Positions 25,522-32,860 of a stretch of DNA of 64,000 bases are shown here, one piece after another. The position numbers and the translations under genes are program-made. Source of the DNA: Dyella silvatica (GTDB taxonomy: Bacteria; Pseudomonadota; Gammaproteobacteria; Xanthomonadales; Rhodanobacteraceae); contig NZ_JAPDPE010000003.1 of assembly GCF_026283955.1 (NCBI RefSeq), positions 1 to 64,000 of the forward strand, read 5' to 3'. Positions within the stretch are counted from its first letter, which is position 1. The number at the start of each line of letters is the position of its first letter. The notes under the pieces were generated by a model. It made no database searches. It was not told the DNA's origin and was given only the letters and a program-made list of their open reading frames with translations.

Positions 25522-26283
25522 TCAAGGTGTCGCGATGTGACCGGCGATATCACTCAGGCGCCAGATCGAACGAGTAACCTCTTGCCAGTAGCCGCCATAG
25601 ATATCGCGACTGGAGAGGCGGCCATGCAGATGATGAAGCATCAGGCCGCCGCCCAGATAAATGCCGGCATGGTTCGGCACCAGGTTTCGACTGCGAATCT
25701 GCATCAGAATCATGTCGCCGCGCTGCATGTCCGCAGGAGATACGGCAACAAAACCCGCCGCTGCCAGATTCTCGGTATACAGATCCGAATGCCCGTCATC
25801 CCACCAGTTATCGCGGCGTTCCGGGTCGGGCAGTTCGAGTTGCAGCTCCTGTGCATACCAGTCGCGGCATAGCGACCAGCAATCGAGAATGCCGTGATGG
25901 AAAGGACGACCGACCAGTGGCGCTCGGTAGCCGGTGGGTTCGATATGTTCGATGTCACCGGTGCTGGGATGGCCATCTTGATCGCGCATCACCGATTGAA
26001 TCACCCACGGCAGTCCCGATGTTTCGCAGGCCACGCGGTCGCCTTCCGAAGCATGTGCCGATGCATCGGGATGCGAGTGCACGACAGCGATGATTTCGCC
26101 GCTGTCCTCGGCAGCGGCATAGTCTTCAGCGGCCATCACGAAATGCTCGCTGGGCGTCGCAGCGGTGTTGCGGCACGGCCAGTAACGCTCTCGCCCCTTG
26201 ACCACGATCACCAGGCCGCAGGCCTCGCGTGGATAGTCGGCGAGCGCGTGCTGGCGAATGGCTTCGCGTGTGGCGGGCATCAT
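25522..26283 (-). CDS. Tail assembly protein K: JAMM peptidase plus NlpC/P60 domain
   Basis: A 253-aa two-domain protein of lambda gpK type. The N-terminal MPN/JAMM domain has EACGL and the metal-binding HSHPDASAHASEGD (HxH...S..D). The C-terminal NlpC/P60 domain has the Cys nucleophile in DCWSLCRDWY and His in VPNHAGIYLGG. It acts in tail-tip assembly, and the NlpC/P60 part could open peptidoglycan. Its start overlaps the gene L stop by ATGA. Both catalytic sites look intact. Confidence 0.92.
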   Translation of the reverse strand: MMPATREAIRQHALADYPREACGLVIVVKGRERYWPCRNTAATPSEHFVMAAEDYAAAEDSGEIIAVVHSHPDASAHASEGDRVACETSGLPWVIQSVMRDQDGHPSTGDIEHIEPTGYRAPLVGRPFHHGILDCWSLCRDWYAQELQLELPDPERRDNWWDDGHSDLYTENLAAAGFVAVSPADMQRGDMILMQIRSRNLVPNHAGIYLGGGLMLHHLHGRLSSRDIYGGYWQEVTRSIWRLSDIAGHIATP

Positions 26284-26990
26284 GTGCGTAGCAGTCCGGC
26301 GGCGGGATAGCTGCCATAAGGCAGTGGATTGTGTTCACCGAAGCGCAACTTGCAGGACGACAACCGGCCGCCACAGACATCCTGGACGGGATCGCTCGTG
26401 GGTGTGTCGTCGGCTTTCGCCACCGGACCGCCGGTATAGCCACAGTACGGGCCGCGGTATCCGCCGCGCTGCAGCCAGGTGCAACTGTTGGCGATGATGG
26501 TGCGCCCTGGCAGTTGCTGCTGGCCGAAGTCGAGCGCGCTGGCCAGCTCAAACTGCACGAGTTCGTTCGTCTCGGTGATCTTGCGTTCGAGGAACCACTT
26601 GTCCGGCGGAAACTCCTGCGTGGGATCGGCGGTGGCATTCTCCCCGCCAAAGCTGGCGGCATCGAGATACTGGCCGAAGGTTCGATGACGCGTCAGCAGT
26701 GCGCCAAGCATGTCCTGGTAGGCGAGACACAGGGCCGTGATGCGTCCATCGACATTGCCGACGCTAAGCGTCGGCGCGGGTGGCTTGTCCGGATTCAGCT
26801 CGAAACCTTCGGCCTGGATCGGCCACGGCCCGTACTCCAGCCCCTGCCACCAGATCGAGCCCAACTGCGTATAGCCGTGAAAACGCATGACGTCGCCGCT
26901 GCCGCCACCGGTGATCGAGCGTGCATCGAGTTCGAACAAGACGACCTCCGCGCCAGGTTCCAGTTTTTGGATATCCGCATGAATCGTCAT
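26280..26990 (-). CDS. Minor tail protein L with Fe-S cluster cysteines
   Basis: A 236-aa tail-tip protein of the lambda gpL family. Four cysteines in the C-terminal third (about residues 170, 183, 206 and 213, in SCTWL, PYCGY, DVCGG and SSCKL) correspond to those coordinating a [4Fe-4S] cluster in lambda gpL. The start overlaps the M stop and the stop overlaps the K start, both as ATGA. The arrangement is characteristic of lambda-type tail modules. Confidence 0.92.
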   Translation of the reverse strand: MTIHADIQKLEPGAEVVLFELDARSITGGGSGDVMRFHGYTQLGSIWWQGLEYGPWPIQAEGFELNPDKPPAPTLSVGNVDGRITALCLAYQDMLGALLTRHRTFGQYLDAASFGGENATADPTQEFPPDKWFLERKITETNELVQFELASALDFGQQQLPGRTIIANSCTWLQRGGYRGPYCGYTGGPVAKADDTPTSDPVQDVCGGRLSSCKLRFGEHNPLPYGSYPAAGLLRT

Positions 26991-27337
26991 GGTGCGAACA
27001 CCTGCTGGAAGGTGGCGGATAAGCTGTAATAGCCCGCGCTACGTGGTATCAGGGTGTAGTTGGCGCAGCGATACAGCATGGCGACGCCAAGCGGCGGCGT
27101 CCACTGGAACGAGTTCGATCCCGCATGGCGGTCGAGGAAATCCTTGATCGGCCGCACGTAGGTTTCATCGCCTTCGAACGACAACGGCCAGCTGTCCACC
27201 CGATTGTTGATGCCGTCGTTGACGCTTTGCGCATAGCCGTCGCCGAATTGCGCGGTGCGTACACGAAACGTGGTCTGTCCTTGCGGGTCGGTTTGCGGAA
27301 CCCAGGTGAAAACTTCTTTGGTGACCGAATCAGCCAT
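26987..27337 (-). CDS. Minor tail protein M
   Basis: A 116-aa protein of the lambda gpM family: VRTAQFGDGYAQSVNDGIN near residue 30 and the C-terminal aromatic pattern ending YYSLSATFQQVF. It joins the tail initiator complex between the tape-measure end and L. It overlaps the tape-measure stop by 8 nt and L by 4 nt. Confidence 0.9.
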   Translation of the reverse strand: MADSVTKEVFTWVPQTDPQGQTTFRVRTAQFGDGYAQSVNDGINNRVDSWPLSFEGDETYVRPIKDFLDRHAGSNSFQWTPPLGVAMLYRCANYTLIPRSAGYYSLSATFQQVFAP

Positions 27338-28559
27338 GTTGCATCCTCCACAAAATGCCGCCTTGACGCTGTTCGCGCGTCATGACTTCTTTGACTTTGC
27401 CTTCCACCATCGCCGCGAGTTGGCGGCCGGCATCGTCGCTCTGTCCCTGCGTATCGCTGCGTGAGCCGTCGTTGCCGACGTTGACGGTGATGCTGATCTG
27501 GTTGCTGACGCCGCCGCTTGCGCTACTGCTGCTTTGCACGCCGAGCTTGCCGTCGCTGCCGCGTGTAAGCGGCATGATGGCCTCGGGGCCGGCCTCGCCC
27601 ATCAAGCCGGTGCCGCGCGCCATCGGGAACATCGTCGGGCCGTTGACTACACCGCCACGGGCGAACGCATGCATTTCCCGCCCGCTCAGAAACACGCCGC
27701 CGTGGGCGAAGCCGGGCCAGCCGATGCTGGTCGAGCCGCTGCCGGTATAGCTCCCGCCACCCAGAATGTTGCTGCCCGATTGCCCGGCCCAGCTGGTGGA
27801 CAGCGAGCCATAGCTGCCGCCGCCGAACAGGCCGCCGATGGCATTGCCAAGCATGCCCAACGCGCTGCCCGCCAGCTTGGAGATCTGCGAAGCGGCTGCA
27901 TCGGCAAGCATCTGCCGGAGCATTTTGCGAAAGCTTTTTCCGGCCGCAGCGAAATTGCCGTCCAGCGACTGGAACAGCATGTCGCCCAGGTTGGCGCGAA
28001 TCTGCGTGCCCGCCTGGGAGGCCAGATCGATCATGAAGCTAGTGCTTTTGGCGACGTCGCTTTCGGTTTCCGTGCTGCTCTTGCCGTCTCCCGCAGCGGT
28101 TTTTCCGTCGCCTGCTACAGCCGCTTCGGCGCTTTTGTCCGAGGAGCCAAGGCCGCCCACGAAGGCTTGTGCATAGGGGTTTCTCAGTTGCAGCGAGCGC
28201 GCGCCGTCACTGAGGCTGCCCACGGTGGTGTCGGCGATACCCTTGCGAAATTGCTCGAAGAAGTCGTTGCGTGCCTTCATGCGAGCATCGCGCGCCACTT
28301 TGCCATCGTTGTTGAGCGCTGTGTTCAGGCTGGCCGACAGTGACTTCTTGATGGTTTCGGTGGTGCCCGCGATCGCCTTGCTGGTATCCGGGGTGGGTTG
28401 AGCCGGCGGTTTCTGCAGGACGTTTTGCGTCGCTTTGATTGCAGCCTGCAAGCTGGCGTTGAGCGCACTCAGTGTTTTGTTGGTATCGGCTTGTTGCTTG
28501 CTGTTCTTGTCTACAGCTTGCCCAAGTACTTTGAAATCGTTGCTATCGGGATCAGCCAT
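27330..28559 (-). CDS. Tail tape measure protein H (short)
   Basis: A 409-aa protein. A helical N-terminus (about 10-110) precedes the tape-measure core FFEQFRKGIADTTVGSL and a FRKMLRQMLADAAASQISKL amphipathic segment. A Gly-rich hydrophobic stretch and the lambda-family C-terminus follow (HGGVVNGPTMFPMARGT style and LMGEAGPEAIMPLTRGSDGK). Tape-measure length sets tail length; lambda gpH is about twice as long, so a distinctly short tail is predicted. It overlaps the GT stop by 8 nt. Confidence 0.88.
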   Translation of the reverse strand: MADPDSNDFKVLGQAVDKNSKQQADTNKTLSALNASLQAAIKATQNVLQKPPAQPTPDTSKAIAGTTETIKKSLSASLNTALNNDGKVARDARMKARNDFFEQFRKGIADTTVGSLSDGARSLQLRNPYAQAFVGGLGSSDKSAEAAVAGDGKTAAGDGKSSTETESDVAKSTSFMIDLASQAGTQIRANLGDMLFQSLDGNFAAAGKSFRKMLRQMLADAAASQISKLAGSALGMLGNAIGGLFGGGSYGSLSTSWAGQSGSNILGGGSYTGSGSTSIGWPGFAHGGVFLSGREMHAFARGGVVNGPTMFPMARGTGLMGEAGPEAIMPLTRGSDGKLGVQSSSSASGGVSNQISITVNVGNDGSRSDTQGQSDDAGRQLAAMVEGKVKEVMTREQRQGGILWRMQHG

Positions 28560-29225
28560 CGCTGCGTGTCCTGTCGAGCATCATCAATGCTTCCAGCTCC
28601 CACCGGTTGAGCCGGCGGTGAGTCAGTTGCATCCAATGATGAAGTTCGCTGTGAGTGAGTGGCGTTGGCAACAGCGCCAGCCACTCGATCAGATAAGCCA
28701 GTTCGGGCGGCATCTCGATGTGTCCTGCCAGCTCGGCCGGTTTGCGGCCGGTCTGGCGCCAGACGGCTTCGAGATGCCGCCGCAGCGGCTGGCCTCCGCT
28801 ATTCAGGGGTTGGGCCAGCCGCTGCTCAGCCTTCAGCCACTCGGCGAGTTGGCGAAGGCGTTGCCAAAAAAAGCCGCGTCGTTGGCACTGACCTGATCGA
28901 CGTGCTCGGCGATCTGCGGCGCTTCGCGAAGAAAGCGACACACGTTGTCGTGCGTGCAAGGCTCGCTGAAGCTCCAGTCGGAGACCAGCGCGGCGCGGAC
29001 GGCAAGCAGGCTTTCGTCCAGGGTCGCCTGCAATAACGCCTCGCCGCCCTGGGCCAGTTTCGCAGCTTCCTGCAGCGCTGTATCGCGTGCCTGGCGAAAC
29101 GCATCCGACCACTGACTGCGGATATGCAGCCAGTGGTCGGTGGCGCTGCCGTCGAGCAAGGTCAAGGGCAGGCGTTGCCCGCCATTCGCTCGCTCACGGA
29201 TCTTGAAGGCATCCATATCGATCAT
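28552..29225 (-). CDS. Tail assembly chaperone GT (programmed -1 frameshift product)
   Basis: This is the predicted 224-aa fusion of G (through codon 120) with the downstream T frame (104 residues, ending LEALMMLDRTRSDG). The two frames join at seven T residues on the minus strand (plus-strand A run 28866-28872), which fits X_XXY_YYZ slippage as T_TTT_TTT. After a -1 shift, GCT TTT TTT is followed by TGG CAA CGC. The T part has no credible start of its own near the junction. In lambda, G and GT chaperone the tape measure during tail assembly. The shift is inferred from layout. Confidence 0.8.
28833..29225 (-). CDS. Tail assembly chaperone G
   Basis: A 130-aa zero-frame product of the G/GT pair, starting at ATG 29225, which overlaps the tube-protein stop by ATGA. 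It is an alpha-helical protein (LLDGSATDHWLHIRSQWSDA, then LVSDWSF and VCRFLREAPQIAEHVDQVS) resembling the phage tail chaperone family that keeps the tape measure soluble. The slippery run lies 11 codons before its stop. Confidence 0.85.
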   Translation of the reverse strand: MIDMDAFKIRERANGGQRLPLTLLDGSATDHWLHIRSQWSDAFRQARDTALQEAAKLAQGGEALLQATLDESLLAVRAALVSDWSFSEPCTHDNVCRFLREAPQIAEHVDQVSANDAAFFGNAFANSPSG

Positions 29226-30130
29226 GGGCCGCTCCGGGTGATGCGTAGGTGGGTGCCGCTGACGCTGTCGTACAGCGCCTGGATCGGCAGCGACAAGGTA
29301 ACCGGGCCATCATTGGTCACATCGGCCTGGCCGCCGGTGTACTTGATGCGCGGCAGCCATACGACATAGCTGTTGGCGCCATCGGACAGCGTCAGTTCCA
29401 GCGAGCTTTCGCTTTCGTTGATGAACTTGCCCAGCAGCGATGCGTCCTGGAAATACGCCGTGACCGTGCCGGTGAGATTGCTGCGGCCGATACTTGGTCG
29501 CAGGGTCTTGTTGCTGCCGATGACGAAGCGCGGTTCGATACCGTTGACCAGATCGAGTTTGAGCTCGGTGATCACGGCCAGCACTTGGCCGCCTTCCTTG
29601 ATCGTGCCACTCAGCGCATCCATCGGCCGATTGGCGGGTGCAGCAATGTAGGTGGCATCGGGAATGCTGGCGGTATCGGTGGCGCTGGCCTGGCCGATGA
29701 CGTCGAAGGTGACATGGGCAATCGCACTGGGCTGTACATCGAAGTGCAGGCCGTTGATCTCGCAACCGGTGTAGCGGATGTATTGCCCGATGTCGGCAAA
29801 CGAACGCTCCAGGCTGAAGCTGTTACGTGCGGTACCGGCATTGAGCACGTTGGCGTTCCAGGTGTTGCCCAGTGCCGCGGCGAACAAGTCGTCGTAGGCG
29901 CCGTAGCTCAATTCGCCCTGTACATCGCCGCCCACCTGGATGGTGCCGTGGCGCAGGTCGGCAATCTGACGGTCGCCACGCAGTTCTTCGGACTGCATGG
30001 TGCTCTTGGTGAGCGCAAGGGTGGTGCTTTTATGGCGCAGCTGGCGCAAGGCCGGCTTGGTCGGCGTGATGCCATAGCCGGTCTCGGCAATATAGGCGAG
30101 GCTGTGGCGGCTGCCGGTGGCGATAGTCAT
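29222..30130 (-). CDS. Major tail tube protein (lambda gpV-like)
   Basis: A 302-aa protein of the phage tail tube family. It includes GTIQVGGDVQGELSYGAYDD near residue 60, typical of the TTP beta-sandwich, and a C-terminal Ig-like portion. AAGGAG lies 7 nt before ATG 30130, which fixes the start despite a longer open frame. It forms the noncontractile tube; no sheath gene occurs in the cluster, so the particle is flexible rather than contractile. Confidence 0.88.
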   Translation of the reverse strand: MTIATGSRHSLAYIAETGYGITPTKPALRQLRHKSTTLALTKSTMQSEELRGDRQIADLRHGTIQVGGDVQGELSYGAYDDLFAAALGNTWNANVLNAGTARNSFSLERSFADIGQYIRYTGCEINGLHFDVQPSAIAHVTFDVIGQASATDTASIPDATYIAAPANRPMDALSGTIKEGGQVLAVITELKLDLVNGIEPRFVIGSNKTLRPSIGRSNLTGTVTAYFQDASLLGKFINESESSLELTLSDGANSYVVWLPRIKYTGGQADVTNDGPVTLSLPIQALYDSVSGTHLRITRSGP

Positions 30131-30197
30131 GCGGGTGCTCCTTGGTGAAAGGTTTGGGTATGGGTGTTGCGGCTCTGCCTGTGATGGGCAGGACATG

Positions 30198-30608
30198 TCA
30201 GGCGTGACTGGTCCAGGCGGTCCAGGCGACGATCACGCTGAGGCGCAGCCAGCCGTCCTTGACGATGGCGATGGAGCGGCTGGTAGTGCTCACGACAACG
30301 GCTTGGCCGTTATGGCTGAGTTGGCGGCCGGCAAAGAAGTACGCACGCAGCGCGTCGGCTTTTGCCAACAGGCCATCGATGCCGCCGCCGGGGACGTCGT
30401 TGAGGTCGATCTGAAAATTGCCGCTATGGCGATCGTTGCCGCTGGCGCCGAGACTGCCGCTGACGACGGGTTGCGGCACGAGAGAAAGCGACGCCCATGC
30501 CTGACCGGCAGTGGGTGTGAAGTCACGGCCTTCGTAGGCGGTCGGCAGATTGAGTGCGGCGGCTTGATAAGCCTCGACCAGAGCGGTGTTGATATCGCTG
30601 AAGCTCAT
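30198..30608 (-). CDS. Tail terminator-like protein (DUF4128 type, U-like)
   Basis: A 136-aa protein starting MSFSDINTALVEAYQ, resembling phage tail terminators that cap the tube and end polymerisation. It is the first structural gene after the lysis genes and precedes the tube gene by 67 bp. The open frame continues upstream to 31007 but crosses a terminator hairpin at 30646-30665, so ATG 30608 is chosen. A tail-only particle needs such a cap since there is no head. Confidence 0.8.
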   Translation of the reverse strand: MSFSDINTALVEAYQAAALNLPTAYEGRDFTPTAGQAWASLSLVPQPVVSGSLGASGNDRHSGNFQIDLNDVPGGGIDGLLAKADALRAYFFAGRQLSHNGQAVVVSTTSRSIAIVKDGWLRLSVIVAWTAWTSHA

Positions 30609-30639
30609 GATGAGTTTCCGTAGGTGGAACAACGCGTGG

Positions 30640-30667
30640 ATGAAAAAAACCCGCCGATGGGCGGGTT
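30640..30667 (-). terminator. Intrinsic terminator between lysis and tail genes
   Basis: AACCCGCC pairs with GGGCGGGTT around GAT within about 30648-30667, and on the minus strand a run of seven T residues follows. It lies between the endolysin stop and the tail terminator gene, so tail expression requires readthrough or antitermination unless a local promoter exists. Confidence 0.8.
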
Positions 30668-30783
30668 GAAAGAGAGCGTTAAAGCGGGTGATGTTGAGCC
30701 TGGGTGTGCCGGGCCTTTCGTCGTTGTAGCCAATGTAGGCGGTAAAGCGCGGAAGCGTCACTTCCGCAATACGCTTTTTGATT

Positions 30784-31260
30784 TCAGCCGATGGATGTGG
30801 CTGTTGTTGCTGTGTCAGGTGCCAGGAACAGCGTGCGTTCCGCGATGCGTCGGCGCAGCAATCCAGCCAGTACTTGTCCGCCGGCCTGGCTCCAGCGTTC
30901 AAACTCGGCGGCCGCACCCAGATAGTCGCTGGCATTGAGTTTGCGCAGCAAGGTGGAGCCTGCGAGAGCTTTCGCGCCAAGGTTGAAGGTGAAGCTGGTG
31001 AGCGCATCGAACTGCGATTGCTGCAACGGCACCTTGACCAGTGATGCGATGGCTGTCGTGGCCTGGGCGAGATCGGCTTGCAGCAAAGCCGTGGCCTGCG
31101 CCATGTCGATACTCAGGCCGGGCGTCACATCAGGACCGGTATGGCCGTAGCCGATGGTCCATATGCCGACGCTGTCGCGATAAGCCTGTGCACGAAATCC
31201 CTCAAAGCGTTTTATCAACGCGATACCGGTGGCGCTTACCGTCATGCGGGAGGCCATCAT
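30784..31260 (-). CDS. Phage-type endolysin (GH24 lysozyme)
   Basis: A 158-aa muramidase cutting peptidoglycan beta-1,4 bonds. The E-8aa-D-5aa-T catalytic triad is intact: Glu20 in IKRFEGFR, Asp29 in AYRDSVG and Thr35 in WTIGYGHT. There is no signal-arrest segment, so release should depend on the adjacent holin(s). ATG 31260 overlaps the preceding holin stop as ATGA. No spanin genes are evident after it; the 175 bp downstream hold only a terminator. Confidence 0.93.
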   Translation of the reverse strand: MMASRMTVSATGIALIKRFEGFRAQAYRDSVGIWTIGYGHTGPDVTPGLSIDMAQATALLQADLAQATTAIASLVKVPLQQSQFDALTSFTFNLGAKALAGSTLLRKLNASDYLGAAAEFERWSQAGGQVLAGLLRRRIAERTLFLAPDTATTATSIG

Positions 31261-31553
31261 GCTTTCACCCGCAGTACGCGCGCCAGATTTCCCCGTGCGG
31301 CGAATACGAGCACCGCCAATACCAGCAAGATGCCCAGCTGCCACGGGCCGGTTCCGACCGGCACTCGATGGCCCAGCATGATTTGCAAGGCCTGGCCTCC
31401 GCTGCATACGATCAACAGCCACGCGCAGGCTGAAATCCATGGCTTATAACGAGCATCGTGAGCGCGTCGGTACGTCATCAATCGCAGGCAGATCGACGAG
31501 CTCGTCAGCATGGTGAGCAGGCTCAGCGGGTCGTGCAGCAACAAGTCAGACAT
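31257..31553 (-). CDS. Holin-like protein, three membrane helices
   Basis: A 98-aa protein with three predicted membrane helices (about residues 8-25, 38-60 and 70-88) and a basic C-terminus, resembling the small 3TM phage holins. Start ATG 31553 overlaps the upstream holin gene by 8 nt, and its stop overlaps the endolysin start. It could be the holin or an antiholin partner of the 117-aa protein. Confidence 0.75.
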   Translation of the reverse strand: MSDLLLHDPLSLLTMLTSSSICLRLMTYRRAHDARYKPWISACAWLLIVCSGGQALQIMLGHRVPVGTGPWQLGILLVLAVLVFAARGNLARVLRVKA

Positions 31554-31899
31554 GCGGGCCCCCGCGATCGCGAAGCCATGCCTGCAGATCGAAGGTGCGT
31601 CCACGCTCGATCAGTCCGAGTGTCACGGTGACGCCGAGTGCCGAGGCGAAAAAAGCGGCCAGCCCGGTAGTCTGCAATGGCAGCCAGCGCATCACTTCTG
31701 GTGCGGCGAGATAGCCCAATGCAATGGACACGCCGAGATAGATCAGCCGCCTCCACACGGGCAGTTCTTTCGATGAAACGACAAACAGCGTGGCGCCTGC
31801 GAATGCGCCGACCAAGGCATTGCCATCCACACCAGGAATAGCCGCCGCGAGACCGATGCCTGCGGCAGCAGCTATCACAGCGGTAGCGGGTTCGGTCAT
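31546..31899 (-). CDS. Putative holin, Ala/Gly-rich multi-helix membrane protein
   Basis: A 117-aa protein with three to four hydrophobic helices (AVIAAAAGIGLAAAIPG, ALVGAFAGATLFVV, LIYLGVSIALGYLA and a fourth near residue 85) and a charged C-terminus. CGGAGA lies 6 nt before ATG 31899. It is the first gene after the tR'-like terminator and starts the lysis cassette. Tail-module and lysis context supports holin function; the family name is uncertain. Confidence 0.75.
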   Translation of the reverse strand: MTEPATAVIAAAAGIGLAAAIPGVDGNALVGAFAGATLFVVSSKELPVWRRLIYLGVSIALGYLAAPEVMRWLPLQTTGLAAFFASALGVTVTLGLIERGRTFDLQAWLRDRGGPHV

Positions 31900-31911
31900 G
31901 GGAATCTCCGA

Positions 31912-31938
31912 AAACAAAAAAAGGCCGCGTGAGCGGCC
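31912..31938 (-). terminator. tR'-like terminator ahead of the lysis genes
   Basis: AGGCCGC (31920-31926) pairs with GCGGCCT (31931-31937), and on the minus strand is followed by TTTTTTTG. It lies after the Q-like gene (stop 32072) and just before the first holin. That is the position of tR' in lambda, where Q overrides it. Confidence 0.85.
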
Positions 31939-32071
31939 TGAGGGGTAAGAGCTGGATCGAGCAAGGCGAAGTCGCTGTCTTGCGCGCTGGCCCATGTTGC
32001 ACATTTTCCTCGGAAAGTGCGGAGGTAGCGATTCCGCACGAGTCGATGATTTGAAAACGCGTGCGCCGGTT

Positions 32072-32722
32072 TCAGTCGGCCAATGCATTGGCACACAGCG
32101 CCAGTGTCCACTCGTACACCGGGCGCCATACCCGTCGATAGCCGGCTTCGTCGCGTTCGATCATCAAGGCGCGTTTGCGGTCGCTCACGGGAACGCGGCC
32201 ATGGCCGTCGCAGGGTTGGCAAGTGATCAAGCGTTCGCCGATGCGTATTTCGCCACGGCCTTCGCAATGAGGGCATAGATTCGGCGTAGCCAGCTCGACC
32301 AGGACAGCCTGTCGTACCGCGCGATAGATCGGCCCGACCGCAGGCCATTGCCGCGCCTTGACGGTTTCCAGCTCGTCAGTCGCACGTTGCAACGCTTGCC
32401 GTTGCGATGCGCGGGTGCCGTAAGTGCCATCGATATCGTCTTGCGCGACATGTTGCGCAAGCTTGGCCGCCTCCAGCTCGCGGCGCAGGCGCATCCATTC
32501 GCGCAACTGCGCCTCGCGCACGATGCGATCGACCTCCACGCGATTGAGTTGCGCGCCATCAGGCCACCACACCGTGCAGAAGACTTCGCGGGCGAGGCGG
32601 TCGTCAATCATGCCGAGCGCTCCGGCGATGTCTTGGGGAGTGAGTTCAGGGACGCCGCCGTGATGCACTTCGTAGCGCGCGGCTGCCGGATTCAGGCGGG
32701 CCAAAAGCTTGCGTACGTTCAT
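32072..32722 (-). CDS. Putative late-gene antiterminator (Q-like), zinc-binding
   Basis: A 216-aa protein. The helical N-terminal and middle part (about 25-130) is followed by two CxxCxGxG half-motifs, CPHCEGRGE and CQPCDGHGR (about residues 150-180), making a DnaJ-like zinc knuckle. A DEAGYRRVW... segment closes the protein. Phage antiterminators of the 82-Q type share this layout. It is the first gene of the operon repressed by the S24 protein and is followed by a terminator that precedes lysis and tail genes, which strongly suggests the function. AGGGAG precedes ATG 32722. Confidence 0.7.
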   Translation of the reverse strand: MNVRKLLARLNPAAARYEVHHGGVPELTPQDIAGALGMIDDRLAREVFCTVWWPDGAQLNRVEVDRIVREAQLREWMRLRRELEAAKLAQHVAQDDIDGTYGTRASQRQALQRATDELETVKARQWPAVGPIYRAVRQAVLVELATPNLCPHCEGRGEIRIGERLITCQPCDGHGRVPVSDRKRALMIERDEAGYRRVWRPVYEWTLALCANALAD

Positions 32723-32794
32723 TGAGTTTCTCCCTGGGTGACATGAGCGAGCAGTAGCGGACGGCGATCTTGGGAGCGTGATCCGCAAGATCTT

Positions 32795-32814
32795 ATGATA
32801 AGTGTACTTATCAT
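32795..32814. promoter_or_regulatory. Palindromic operator O1
   Basis: atgataagtgtacttatcat: 9-bp perfect arms around GT, in the divergent region between the repressor and the Q-like gene. It covers the candidate minus-strand -10. It is a likely binding site for the S24 repressor. Confidence 0.65.
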
Positions 32815-32824
32815 TATGTGTCAA
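32795..32824 (-). promoter_or_regulatory. Candidate early promoter of the tailocin operon
   Basis: On the minus strand TTGACA (32819-32824) is followed after 18 nt by TATCAT (32795-32800), a strong sigma-70-like pair. It would start transcription near 32788, about 65 nt before the Q-like gene. The -10 and most of the spacer lie inside the 20-bp palindrome at 32795-32814, so repressor binding there should block it. Confidence 0.6.
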
Positions 32825-32860
32825 TTAGACTTGGCAAAACGCCAAGTAAACTTGACACAT
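32816..32860. promoter_or_regulatory. Nested inverted repeats overlapping the repressor start (O2)
   Basis: The outer arms ATGTGTCAA (32816-32824) and TTGACACAT (32852-32860) enclose inner arms ACTTGGC (32829-32835) and GCCAAGT (32841-32847). The outer right arm covers the repressor ATG at 32859, so binding here could autoregulate the repressor. Confidence 0.6.

Noticed and set aside
30609-31007. N-terminal extension of the tail terminator protein
   Set aside because: The open frame crosses a strong terminator hairpin and overlaps the endolysin in another frame; ATG 30608 gives a family-sized protein.
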